From Erpobdella octoculata (lineage: Eukaryota; Annelida; Clitellata; Hirudinida; Erpobdellidae): a stretch of DNA of 64,000 bases. Shown here in pieces: positions 11,840-23,039 of this stretch; within the stretch, counting starts at the first letter, position 1; each line of letters opens with the position of its first letter. The translations under genes and the position numbers were made by a program. The stretch spans positions 20,870,359 to 20,934,358 of the forward strand of contig OZ022246.1 in assembly GCA_963978895.1 (NCBI GenBank), written 5' to 3'. The notes beneath the pieces are model-generated. The model worked only from the letters and a program-made list of their open reading frames with translations. It was not told where the DNA came from and searched no databases.

Positions 11840-12300
11840 AGACATTCAACATAACACTCCAGTTTTAGTCATTACCAAATGCTGATTTATTCATTCATTT
11901 TTGACGATCTTTAACGTGACGTTAGTCGGATGATAATTGAAAGAAATGCTGATAGACTATCGTGGAGGATGCAAGTTTTACATTTTTAATTCAAATTTTC
12001 AACACTTACAGATAAGTTTCATTTAAATCTTTATTTACTTAAAAATGTCCCACATTAGAAAAAACAAACAAAATAAACTACATCAAAATCATCTAATAAA
12101 CATTAACTCACTATTCTATTAAAAAATCATAACCTAACCAAATTTTACCATAACCATTCTGCAACCAGAAAAAACGCAATTCAAATTTTAAAATTTTAAC
12201 AAAAAAAACAATTAAACAAAAAGCTAAGTTATTTTTAATATGCTAAATGTTAAATTTTTGTAAATATATATTAGTTTTTTCAGAGTGACATTTTGCAGCA
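11840..12300 (-). pseudogene. PAN exon remnant plus flank, duplicated at 14640-15060
   Basis: On the minus strand 11850-12020 preserves pieces of the PAN exon (KTCILHD-like core, GTGTTGA-like text), but it is full of indels. The following 280 bp (for example AATCATAACCTAACC, CATTCTGCAACCAG) recurs at 14750-15060, so the unit was duplicated as DNA. It does not encode a product. Confidence 0.6.
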
Positions 12301-12316
12301 CTCGAATAAATGATTG

Positions 12317-13935
12317 TTAAATGTAGACCTTCAACCAAACATTCCAGTTTGCATCATTAACATATGCTGGTTGTTAACATATGCTGATGGAGCATCGTGG
12401 AGGATGCAAGTTTTACTTCTTGAATTTATTTTCTCAACACTGACAGATCGACATTGAACAAGTTGATAACATTTAGCTATACATTCTTGTTCACTTCGAC
12501 ATTTTGTTGCAACAATTGTGTTGTTGGTCAGTTTGTTGTTTTGTTTGATTTTCCAAATTGTATCTGAAAAACAAGTTAGCTAACAAATAATTATAAAACT
12601 TTCAAAATAACAAATACAAATTCAAATTATGTTTACGCCGCCAGTCAATTTATGTTATGTTTGAGGAAGGTCAATAAGTATTAATATGAAATTGACTTTT
12701 TTCACTTACAACAATTCTGTGTTTGAGAGATGACGTTTACGAGTGCCTATGCAGTGTGCAGATGTACATGTTGTGTGTGCACACCTGCAAACATATGCCA
12801 TAGAATTCTCTACGTATTTCAATCATCTATATAAATTATTTGCAATTTTGAGGTTGCAGAAAGGTAGAGCGTTCGCCTGTGGATCGTTAGGTCAAACCTC
12901 ACCGGCGTCACCAGCGTATCTCCTTAAGCAAGGAGTTCACTCGCATTGCTAAAGGGATAGACGCTTATAAATGGCTGCCATTACAAAGACCCTTTCTCGC
13001 CCTTGTGCAAAACTTGTCTTGAAAAAAGCGTGTGCTAAATCTCATTAAAAAAACATTAAAGCAAAAACGCTAACGACAATCAAAAAGTCTAAACTTATAG
13101 AAAGTAGTCCAACCAATTTAGGAGCTTGAAAATTTTTTCTTAAAACACCTTGTCTCCAAATAAAATAAAAACAAAACAAAATGTAACCTTGTACAGGAAA
13201 GGCTTCAATTTCACAAATGGTAAAATATCCTAATCCATTATATGGTTGTTGAGCAATAAGATATCTGTAAGCAGGAATGCCAGTATCACAGTATACTCTG
13301 TGACGAGCACTTGGTTCACCTTTCTTCGGATACTGACCACACAATGGATAACTGCCCCTGATAATATTTGATCCACTTGGAAAATAATTTTGGTCAGTAA
13401 ATCCAATTATAAAATAATCCAATCTATGTTCTGTAAAAATAGAATTTTTATTTTAAAAATTAAAAAATAACTTTGTTTATGTTTTATAAACTTTTTTACT
13501 TCAAATATCTTTATTTCAAATGTCTACCTAATTGATTAAATAACTATTTGTCTAGATTTTGATTTTAGTTTTATAAAAGCTTTTTACCTTCACTATCTCT
13601 ATTCCACACATCAACGTAGTTGATAAAATAATTATTTTGCATGTCCACGACAATCCAGTTTCCTTGACCTGGCTGATCATTTGTTTGAGCACAGCACCCT
13701 TTTTCAAGATATGGATCATATATTCCATCAACTGCCAAACTAGTACCATAGGACAACCATATACTACTTTGTGTTGCTGTTTTTCCAAACAAGACATTGC
13801 TGCTTTGTTGTCCTTATAAATTACAAGTATGATTGTTGCTTTTATTTTATCAATGAAAATACTTTAACTGAAAAATAGTTTACCTTTTGCTGCTAAAAAA
13901 ATAGTCAACATCCAAATTATCACAGCAATCACCAT
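12317..13935 (-). CDS. lectin gene B: F-type lectin + PAN gene with a 3' frameshift
   Basis: Exons on the minus strand are 13884-13935 (signal peptide MVIAVIIWMLTIFLAA), 13588-13812, 13188-13430 and 12317-12563. Exon sizes 225 and 243 match the other copies. The last exon is one base short: copies C and E have GTTAACCAACCAGC or the like, here one C is gone. The frame then ends at 12331 after NNQHMLMMQTG, replacing the conserved last strand (WNVWLKVYI type). In the lectin half the usual Cys before exon 3 is replaced (NRDSE where others have NRN-hydrophobic-C). The PAN cysteines before the shift are kept. It may be a young pseudogene or make a protein with an altered tail. Confidence 0.75.
12850..12990 (+). 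mobile_element. tRNA-derived SINE-like piece
   Basis: GGTAGAGCGTTCGCCTG resembles a tRNA A-box region and GGTCAAACCTC, about 30 bases on, a degraded B-box (GGTTCGAATCC in tRNAs). It cannot fold as a full tRNA by eye. It lies downstream of exon 3 of gene B, inside intron 3 of that gene. Confidence 0.4.
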
Positions 13936-14639
13936 TTTTTCCAATTTTTTTCTGTTCAATACTAATTATTTGCTCAGTTGAGGTATTGTTTGCATACAGC
14001 TGTTTTAACGTTAAAATGTTTTGTTCGTTTGTTAGAGAAAAATAAAGTTTTATAGTTTTATAAAAAATTAGTTTATTTTTTTTTTTAAATTTAAATTTTC
14101 CCGCTATATAAAAACACACCCAAAATAAAAACAAACAATAAAAATATTGATTTTATTTTTATTACAGTTATTTTCTAATTTAAAATTTAAATTAATAAAT
14201 ATTTTAAACTAAACATTTTTCTAGCCTACACAGCAACTACTAAACTAGATATATGTCAGATATTATAAAGATACACAACAAAAGTGAATTGAAGAAACTT
14301 TACCTTTAGTCATATAACTTGATACAATTTATGTAGCTGTGTTTTCCAAGTAAACTACTCAAAAAGGTTTCATTTCATTGAAATATGTATATATATATAT
14401 CAAAACATAGACCTGACTACCTCACAACAAAACTTTAACTAATGACGCACAGGGTCGTTGCTACGTATAAGTGCTTTTCCAAACGGTAAACATGCAAAAT
14501 CAAATTAAGCATTTAATTCGGCTAGGTTTGGAGACTGACCACACAAAACAAAATATTTATTTTTAAATTTAAGCAGGAAGTTAGAAACAATTTAATTTAT
14601 AATATTTTCTTACCGCATTCATTTCTACCTCACCACACG

Positions 14640-15095
14640 TAGACGTTCAACCAAATATTTCAGTTTTAATCATTAACAAAAATTGAATGATTAACATATG
14701 CTGATTGGGCATTGTGGAAGAAACAAGTTTTATTTTTTGATTTCATTTTCTCAACACTGACAAATTAGTTTCACTTAAATATTTATTCATAAAATAAACG
14801 ACATCGGAGTCATCTAATAAATATTAACTCACAATTCTATTGAAAAATCATAACCTACCAAAACCATTCCGCAACCAGAAAAACGCAATTTAAATTTTAC
14901 AATTTTAACAGAAAAACAATTAAAAGGAAAGTTAATTCATTTTAAGATGCTAAAATTTATAATTTGTTAAATATATATAAGTTTCTTCAGAGTTACATTC
15001 TGCAGCATTCAAAAAAAAGATTATTAAATGTAGACTTTCAACCAAACATGCCAATTTGCATCATCATTAACAAGTGCCGATTGTTTAACATATAA
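14640..15095 (-). pseudogene. PAN exon remnants, second copy of the 11.8-12.4 kb block
   Basis: 14640-14790 holds a minus-strand PAN exon relic (ATTGTGGAAG, TTTTCTCAACACTGACA). 15030-15090 holds another fragment of its 3' end (TAGACTTTCAACCAAACATG). The DNA between parallels 12000-12310. No open frame survives. Confidence 0.6.
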
Positions 15096-15458
15096 GGTTT
15101 TCATCAATTATGACTATAAAAAATTTGCAGAAAAGAACACAATTTATAGATAAGCCATTGATCATAATTTAAAATTTGTATTTAAAATAATTTTTATTAA
15201 GAGCTAAATTTGTTTTCATTTGTTTATACTTTTTTGTTATATTTTTTCTGTTTTTATTCTGTTTTCTCTTTTAGAAAAGGATGTGAGCTGGGTCAAACCA
15301 ACGACTTGCGGTGAGTTGGGTATCCATGAATCAAAAAATGATTGAGACCAATTTTCAAATAGCTTGAGATAAACATTTGAAAGCAAGTGAACCGTCAAAA
15401 ACTTCCAAAAAATAAGTCTTAAAATCATTCTTAAGTAGAAAAGTGCGCGAGAAGTATT

Positions 15459-15713
<255 letters not shown>

Positions 15714-17748
15714 AAAGAACATGTCCTGACTGACTGACTGACTGACTGATGACTGACTGATAATCAACGCCGAGCTCAAACGCCTCATCCTAGGAACGTG
15801 AAATTTGGAGCTTATATTACTTTTATAGCGTAAACATCCGCTAAGAAAGGATTTTTGAAAATTTTGCTCCTGAGGGGAAAAAACTGGAAAACAAACTTTT
15901 TTCTAAAACAATGTATATCTCGAAAACCAAAAATGAGGAGATTTTGAAATTTGGTATATAGATTCTTTTTAAAAAATAAAAAGATACGTGTTTCACCATT
16001 TTTTGAAAATTCGGTTTCCCGGACCTCAAATGTGGGTTGGAAAATTGGGTTATTTGGTTTTTAAAGTAGCTTCTACTCAAAAACTGTTAATGCTACAGGA
16101 GTAAAAATTAGTATTTAGTTTTTACTCAAAAAATAATGAAATACGTGTTTTAGCATTTTTTGAAAATTTGGTTTCCAGGACTTCAAATGTGGGGTGGAAA
16201 ATAGGGCTAATTGTCTTTTATAGTAACTGCTACTGAAAAACAGTAAATATCACAGATGTAAAAATTATTGTTTAGTTTCTTTTCTAAAAATAAAGATATA
16301 CGTGTTTCACCATTTTTTACAAATTTGGTTTCCCGGACCTCAAATGTGGGTTGGAAAATTGGGTTATTTAGTTTTTAAAGTAGCTTCTACTCAAAAACTG
16401 TTAATGCTACAAAAGTAAAAATTAGTATTTAGTTTCTGCTCTAAAAATAATGATATACGGGTTTCACAATTTTTTAAAAATTTGGTTTCCAGGACTCCAA
16501 ATGTTGGGTGGAAAATAGGGTAATTTGGTATTTAAAGTAACGGCTACTCAACAACTGTAATTGCCACAGATGTAAAAATTAATACTTAGTATCTACTCAA
16601 AAAAAAAGATATACGTGTTTCATCATTTTTTGGGTTATTTGGATTTTAAAGTAGCTGCTACTCAAAAACTGTGAATGCTACAGAAGTAAAAATTAGTATT
16701 TAGTTTCTACTCCAAAAATAATGATATAGTGTTTTAGCATTTTTTGAAAATTTGGTTTCCAGGACTTCAAATGTTGGCTGGAAAATAGGTTTATTTGTTT
16801 TTTAAAGTAACTGCTACTCAAAAACTGTAAATACCACAGATGTAAAAATTAGTATTTAGTTTCTATTCTAAAAATAAAGATATACATGTTTCACCATTTT
16901 TTACAAATTTGGTTTCCAGGACCTTAAATTTGGGGTGGACAATTGGATCACTTGGTTTTTAAAGTAGCTGCTACTCAAAAACTGTGAATGATACAAAATT
17001 AAAAATTAGTATTTAATTTCTACTCTAAAAATAATGATATACGTGTTTCACCATTTTTTGAAAATTTGGTTTCCAGGACTTCAAATGTGGGGTGGAAAAT
17101 AGGGTTGTTTGGTTTTTAAAGTAACTGCTACTCAACAAATGTAATTGCTACAGATGTAAAAATTAATACTTAGTATCTACTCAAAAAAAAGATATACGTG
17201 TTTCACCATTTTTTAAAACTTTGGTTTCCATGACATCAAATGTAGGGTGGAAATAAGGGTTATTTGATTTAAAAATAACTGCTACTCAAAAACTGTAAGT
17301 GCTACAAATGTAAAAATTAGTATTTTGAAGTTTTGTGCCGGTTAAAAGTAGGTAAGTCCAGATTATCACCGGCCGGGCCAAGCCGTTAATTTAGAGTCTT
17401 CATACGAGCCAGGCCAAACCTTAAATTAAAGTGGGACGGGCCGAGGTTTTTCACCAAGTATATAGATATTTTAGTGATTTTAGGGTCTTCAGTTGGGCCG
17501 GGCCAAACCTGAAGTCAAGGTGGGACGGGCCGAAGTTTTTCATCAAGTATATTGAACTTCTAGGCCTGAAAGAATGGGCCGGGCCTAATTCAGACGGGCT
17601 GTGCCGGGCCAGGAGTTTGGGTTTTTAAAACGGACTGGGCTAAGTTGTCGACGGGCCGAGCCGAGACCTAAAAAATTGATCTCTACTATGGATGCACTGT
17701 TCAAACTCTCTAATTTCATGCGAGCGAAGCCGCTACGGGCACTGCTAG

Positions 17749-17749
<1 letters not shown>
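15714..17749 (+). mobile_element. Helitron/Helentron-like non-autonomous repeat, copy H1
   Basis: It begins AAAGAACATGTCCTGACTGA plus further GACT units after (TA)n and ends GCTACGGGCACTGCTAGT. The CTAG end followed by T and the GACTGACT start are typical of Helitron2/Helentron-type (HINE) elements. The interior is a diverged tandem array with a period near 155 bp; each unit contains GTTTCACCATTTTTT, TTGGTTTCCAGGACCTCAAA, TGTGGGGTGGAAAA and GCTACTCAAAAACTGTAA. A GC-rich tail (CCGGGCCAAGCC repeats) precedes the end. No Rep/helicase frame is present. Other copies are H2 (36440-37969), H3 (split, 40669-44470) and H4 (minus, 48350-49845). Confidence 0.65.
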
Positions 17750-17972
<223 letters not shown>

Positions 17973-18362
17973 TCATCTACGTGCGATCGGGTTTTGGTAA
18001 AAACGACATTGTGTGACGACCGTGCTGTTTCAGCTGTGCCTGATGAGATTGTTTCGATAAATGAAGCAGTTAATGATGAAAATGTTCTTTTGGCAAGAAT
18101 GGCGGCAGCTCTGCATTGTGACAATATAACTATGCGACGTCGACGATAACATTTGTGTAAAATAACGTGGCATTTTAATTAATTAATTTAATTTTGGCAA
18201 TTCTTCAGAGATGGTTTCGTTTTAACAATGTCATGGTTGCGCGAGATTTGACGTAGATCTGTCGTTTGACAATTAATAGATTTTGCTTTTCGACCGTATT
18301 TTTAAATGTATAACAGTTTTATTATATAATTTATTTTTAATATCTCCCTATAGTAAAATAAA
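17973..18362. other. unassigned sequence beside the hexamer array
   Basis: A short frame from about 18031 to 18149 ([17 protein letters not shown]..., ending in four Arg) follows a TTTCAG and has unbiased, gene-like composition, but nothing around it supports a complete gene. It could be a fragment of a transposon protein. Confidence 0.25.
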
Positions 18363-18385
18363 TTAACATGTCATTCTCGAAAAAT

Positions 18386-19410
18386 AAATATTTGTATTTG
18401 TATTTGTTTTTGAATTTGTATTTGCATTTGCATTTGCATTTGCATTTGCATTTGCATTTGCATTTGTATTTGTATTTGTATTTGTATTAGTATTTATATT
18501 CATCTTCATGTACTTGTTCGTGTTCGTGTTCGCGTTCGTCTTCGTCTTCATGTTCATGTTCATGTTCATGTTCATGTTCATGTTCATGTTCATGTTCATG
18601 TTCATGTTCATGTTCATGTTCATGTTCATGTTCATGTTCATGTTCATGTTCATGTTCATGTTCATGTTCATGTTCATGTTCATGTTCATGTTCATGTTCA
18701 TGTTCATGTTCATGTTCATGTTCATGTTCATGTTCATGTTCATGTTCATGTTCATGTTCATGTTCATGTTCATGTTCATGTTCATGTTCATGTTCATGTT
18801 CATGTTCATGTTCATGTTCATGTTCATGTTCATGTTCATGTTCATGTTCATGTTCATGTTCATGTTCATGTTCATGTTCATGTTCATGTTCATGTTCATG
18901 TTCATGTTCATGTTCATGTTCATGTTCATGTTCATGTTCATGTTCATGTTCATGTTCATGTTCATGTTCATGTTCATGTTCATGTTCATGTTCATGTTCA
19001 TGTTCATGTTCATGTTCATGTTCATGTTCATGTTCATGTTCATGTTCATGTTCATGTTCATGTTCATGTTCATGTTCATGTTCATGTTCATGTTCATGTT
19101 CATGTTCATGTTCATGTTCATGTTCATGTTCATGTTCATGTTCATGTTCATGTTCATGTTCATGTTCATGTTCATGTTCATGTTCATGTTCATGTTCATG
19201 TTCATGTTCATGTTCATGTTCATGTTCATGTTCATGTTCATGTTCATGTTCATGTTCATGTTCATGTTCATGTTCATGTTCATGTTCATATTCATATTCA
19301 TATTCATGTTCATATTCATATTCATATTCATATTCATATTCATATTCATATTCATATTCATATTCATATTCATATTCATATTCATATTCATATTCATATT
19401 CATATTCATA
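18386..19410. repeat. compound hexanucleotide array (TTTGYA)n-(TTCATG)n-(TTCATA)n
   Basis: 18386-18500 is TTTGTA/TTTGCA, 18510-18545 is a TTCGTG/TTCGTC mix, 18546-19290 is an almost perfect TTCATG run (about 120 units), and 19290-19410 is TTCATA with one TTCATG. Variants sit in blocks, as expected from expansion by slippage or unequal exchange. The 300-residue Met-Phe, Glu-His and Asn-Met frames over it are artefacts. Confidence 0.98.
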
Positions 19411-20194
19411 TGCAGTCATTTATATGACGGCTGAAGTTTTGCGCGAAATATTAGAAAGAGACCCTGATGTTTCTGACATCGAGCTTTTTGACGTAGTTGA
19501 TGACGATTGTGTTCTTTCAATTAATAAAAATATTTATTCGTAAACCGACGATCACGTAATCTTCCAATACGGGAGATAAACAACTTCCTGCGACAAGTTG
19601 TCTTGTTCTCAATATGGTGGAAACACAGTTTGGTGAAGATAGCCTTGAGGCATATAGATGACGAAAAGCATGCCAAGGCAAGGATCAAGAACAAGGATGA
19701 GGTAGAAGTGTTGTAAGAGTCAACCATTTGCACAACAGGAACAGCATGCCAATCAACAACAATAGCATGTCTCGACTGTTAGAAATGGTGAGGTGTGGAA
19801 TATTAATACATCAGCAATTCACAGAACTTATTTTACTATGTTTTTATTGACCAAAATTGATTGATAAAACTGTTTAAATACTTAATTTATTTAAATGAGA
19901 TTTTATTAAATTAACCTAAATTATTTGTGAAATAAAAATCTTAGAACTTAAACTAATAACGTAGTAGTTTAACAAACATTCATGAACTTGTCGTTTTCAC
20001 CTGAACGCTGCAATCGATGAACATCAAACGCGTTGAACTTGTGTGAGCGACATTTAAAAAATCCTAATAATAAAATCATATTAATAAATATAGATTATAA
20101 ATTATTTCTATTTTTAATTATTTTAATAAAATGTCATAAAGAGCAAGCCTATATTACAAATTTCAGCTTGATTGGATAACGAAAAATTAGTTAA
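19411..20194. other. unassigned stretch with one small gene-like frame
   Basis: 19425-19547 (plus) encodes MTAEVLREILERDPDVSD and a further acidic stretch (FDVVDDD), ending at TAA. The acidic start is reminiscent of transposase N-termini, but it is too short to assign. Nothing else was recognised. Confidence 0.25.
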
Positions 20195-20330
20195 TTTATA
20201 CTTTCAAGGTTGAAACAATCAATAGATAAAAAATATTTTTCAGCATACTCACAGCTCCCATGATGATTAACCATCTGAAACAGAATAGTATAGCAAATGG
20301 TAATGGAGTGCCACTTTGTAGCTGTCTCAA
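20195..20330 (-). pseudogene. duplicated fragment of LMF1 exon 4 with its intron edge
   Basis: The reverse complement matches 50850-50985: CTTGAGACAGCTACAAAGTG, CCATTTGCTATACTATTCTG, then GTGAGTATGCTGAAAAATA from the following intron. Nine bases corresponding to TCTTTAGAA are missing. Since intron sequence is included it arose by DNA duplication, not by retroposition. Confidence 0.85.
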
Positions 20331-20504
20331 GCAGCGATATTTTAGTAACAAAAACTAAAACTATTACGAAAAAATTGCCGTAGTTAACTAAAACCACAAC
20401 TAAACAAAAAATGAGTTTCACAACTAAAATTAAACTAAAACTGGAATGATTTGTTCTAAAAATAAGTAAAACTAAAATAAACAGTTTTAAATGTTTAGGA
20501 GGGT

Positions 20505-20885
20505 TCTAACTCCAGAAACTCAACCCCTTGTCAAGGGGCACAGCTAGAGTTTTTGGCGCCCGAGGGTAATGTCTAACAAATTTGTCCTGACCAAAATTCC
20601 CATCTGTAAACCTTTCTTACACTTTTGTCTCTAATAATAGCTGATCACTGAAGCGGAATAGTCGTAGGTATTTTTCCCCAAATGTTTGCGTCACTTCGAA
20701 AATTTTGGCGCCCTCTTTCAAATGGCGCCCAGTAAAACTTCTAAATAAAGTTTTTTTGTGATATTCATATATGAAAGCTCTGAACATTTTCCGTACCAAA
20801 GGTTGTTTACATCGATTTTTTAGTTCTTATGAATACTAAAATCAGATTAATAATATATTTTTATGTATTGAATTTTTTTTGATTA
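20505..20885. repeat. dispersed GGCGCC-rich repeat, copy 1
   Basis: Starts near GGGTTCTAACTCCAGAAAC and contains GTTTTTGGCGCCCGAGGG, AATAATAGCTGATCACTG and CCTCTTTCAAATGGCGCCC. Copies lie at 21435-21690 and, inverted, at 45345-45625. No terminal inverted repeat or coding sequence was found; it is a non-autonomous repeat of unknown class. Confidence 0.7.
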
Positions 20886-20889
20886 TTTC

Positions 20890-21437
20890 TGGGTTATCCT
20901 TCTCTACAACTTCTAGTCTCTTCTCTTATTCTGTCTTGAATTGACTACTGCAATTCACTATACTATGATCTTCCTGATACTACCCTTTATCCTCTCTCTA
21001 AAGCCTTCAACTCAGTTGCGCGCATAGTTTCTCGCACCTCTTACTTCTCTCATATTTCTCCATCTCTTGTTCTTCTTCACTGGCTTCCTCTTAGATATAG
21101 GGTGATTTTTAAATTCTGCTTACTAATGTATAAAATTAAAAATAGTCCTTCTCCTCTCTACTTAACTAACTTAATACAAATCCCTTCTAAGTCTGGTCTT
21201 CGTTCTTCTTCTCGTAATCACTCTCGCATCTTCACTCTTTTGCTAAACGCTCTTTCTCCTACTCTGGTCTCTATCTCTGGAACTCTCTTCCTTCTTCTCT
21301 TATTAACTCTACTTATCTTACAGTCTTCCGTCGTGGACTTAAAACATATCTGTTTAATAAGTTCCTGACCGAGCGCTATTGAACACCACGGAAATAGCGC
21401 TATATAAATACAATTGATTGATTGATTGATTGATGGG
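20890..21437 (+). mobile_element. L2/CR1-like LINE 3' end, truncated and decayed
   Basis: Broken reverse-transcriptase C-terminal text is readable: LDYCNSLYYDLP, VARIVSRTSYFSHISPS, LHWLPLRYRVIFKFCLLMYK and SPLYLTNLI. The 3' end GCGCTATATAAATACAATTG followed by (ATTG)n is characteristic of L2/CR1-type LINEs. It sits between two copies of the GGCGCC repeat. Frameshifts and 5' truncation make it inactive. Confidence 0.85.
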
Positions 21438-21690
21438 GGTTCTAACTCCAGAAACGTCTACCTCTTGCCAAGGGGCGTAGTTAGAGTTTTTGGCGCCCGG
21501 GGACAATGTCTAACAAATTCGTCCCAACCAAAATTCCCATCTGTAAAACTTTCTTACACCTTTGTCTTTAATAATAGCTAATCACTGGAGCGGAATAGTC
21601 TTAGGTATTTTCCTCAAATGTTTGCGTCCCTTCGAAAAAAAGATGGTGGAGCCCTCTTTCAAATGGCGCCCGCAGGCGCGGTCCCGCCAT
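21435..21690. repeat. dispersed GGCGCC-rich repeat, copy 2
   Basis: Close copy of 20505-20750, in the same orientation, directly after the LINE tail. The LINE either inserted between two copies or carries this repeat alongside it. Confidence 0.75.
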
Positions 21691-21807
21691 TGGGAATGCA
21701 TCCCCCCACCAGCCTAGGAGATCAATTTTTTTAAATGGATAAATAAGGTTAAACGTATTACCAAACACCCCCATGCCAAACACCAACTATCTATCTAACC
21801 TAGATAG

Positions 21808-21995
21808 TTATAAAATATGAAGAACTCCGCCTCGCTAATTGCGAGCCAGTCCCAAGCCTGGATAAAGGAGGAGGGACAGTTAAAAGGATCAAACTTTGAT
21901 CCACGACAGGAAGTACTTATGTGCCTCCTACATACAGCCAATTCAGTCTTAAAACACTTGGTGTAAAGGACTATAAACTATCATAAAAAAAAAAA
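21808..21995 (+). mobile_element. poly(A)-tailed non-LTR retroelement 3' end
   Basis: Text around GCGAGCCAGTCCCAAGCCTG and GGATAAAGGAGGAGGG resembles a retroelement 3' UTR and it ends in a tract of about 19 A residues (21977-21995). No reverse transcriptase remains, so it could be a severely truncated LINE or a SINE. Confidence 0.5.
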
Positions 21996-22387
21996 AAAAA
22001 AAATATGAAGAAATCTGTGGGCATCAGCAATGCGCAATTACTATCTCATTACTATACCTAAGTAAGATATGCTTGACCAACCGAAGGCGATTATGTCCTG
22101 TAACTAAACTAGCAGCCTATAAATGAGGATATTCAGCTAAGGCGATTCTCATTTGGTTTTCAGTTGTTTTCGGGTTTTCTATTTTTCGTTGTTTGCTAGC
22201 GTTGTTGAAATTTTTTTTTTAAAATTGAATTAGGGAGAGTTTAGTTTTTCCGTATACCTATATTAATTGAAAAAAACCCACTGTTTTCTGTGGAGTCTAA
22301 AGGTGGTGAAGTACTTAATTTTATAATTTATAAATCAGTATTTGTTTCACTAATTCAACCGCACAAATTCTAATTATTGTGTTGAAA

Positions 22388-22715
22388 ATGTCAAACAAAA
22401 AACTTGAACTTCCAGCAAAAAAGTGCGCTACAGCAACTTCATTAAGATTATACGTCATTCTTTAAATCGGCATCCACTGAGCATTGAGAATGCGAACGTT
22501 CTAACCAAAACTCAAACCCTGAACAACAAGATTGTCATTTAACCACTTGTTCTATCGAATTCTCAATGAACGAAAATACATTTTAGTTGGTTACGTTTAA
22601 TAAAACTTTAGAAACCGACTTCAAAGTCTCTTTATAAAAAAACGTGGTCTAGACGACCAAACTGTTTTGCAGGCCGGATTCGGCCCGCGGGCCGCCAGTT
22701 GGACAACCCTGCAGA
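22388..22715 (+). mobile_element. hAT-like transposon remnant with N-terminal fragment and terminus
   Basis: At 22388 MSNKKLELPAKK begins a short frame. After a frameshift SFFKSASTEH and EFSMNENTF are readable, a layout seen at the start of hAT-type (ZMYM/KIAA1586-like) transposases. The right end GGACAACCCTG (22703-22713) is the reverse complement of a CAGGGTTGTCC hAT terminus, like the one at 10513. Confidence 0.45.
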
Positions 22716-22927
22716 CAATTCGCCACCTGGACGGTTTGCAACCCGAGAGTTTTAATTTTGAAACCCGGAATTTTGAAAATCAAAAACCCGAACCCGATGT
22801 TTGAAAAGTTGATGACCCGGTTTTTGGACAAATGAAAACCCGAATCCGAAAAAGCCAAAAAGTCATATCCGTGATATCCTTAGATTCTATTCTTTTGAAC
22901 TTTTGTGAGGTAATTTATACCACGTAG

Positions 22928-23037
22928 TTCTAGATCTACATAGTAAAACTTGCATCCTCCACGATGCTCCATCAGTATATGTTAACCAATTAGCACTTGC
23001 TTATGATCAGAATTTTGTTTGAAAACCTACATTTAAC
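22928..23037 (+). pseudogene. orphan PAN exon 3' fragment
   Basis: SKTCILHDAPSVYVNQL is readable, followed by a degraded end with a stop at the codon where genes C and E have Trp (TTTGTTTGAAA for a TTTGGTTGAAG type). No lectin exons adjoin it, so this is a relic of another cluster member. Confidence 0.8.
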
Positions 23038-23039
23038 TG

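Noticed and set aside
12850..12955. A functional tRNA gene
   Set aside because: Only A- and B-box-like text is present; no acceptor stem or anticodon arm could be paired.
18487..19434. Long Met-Phe, Glu-His and Asn-Met open frames of 300 residues or more
   Set aside because: They are produced by the hexanucleotide array, which lacks stops in five frames.
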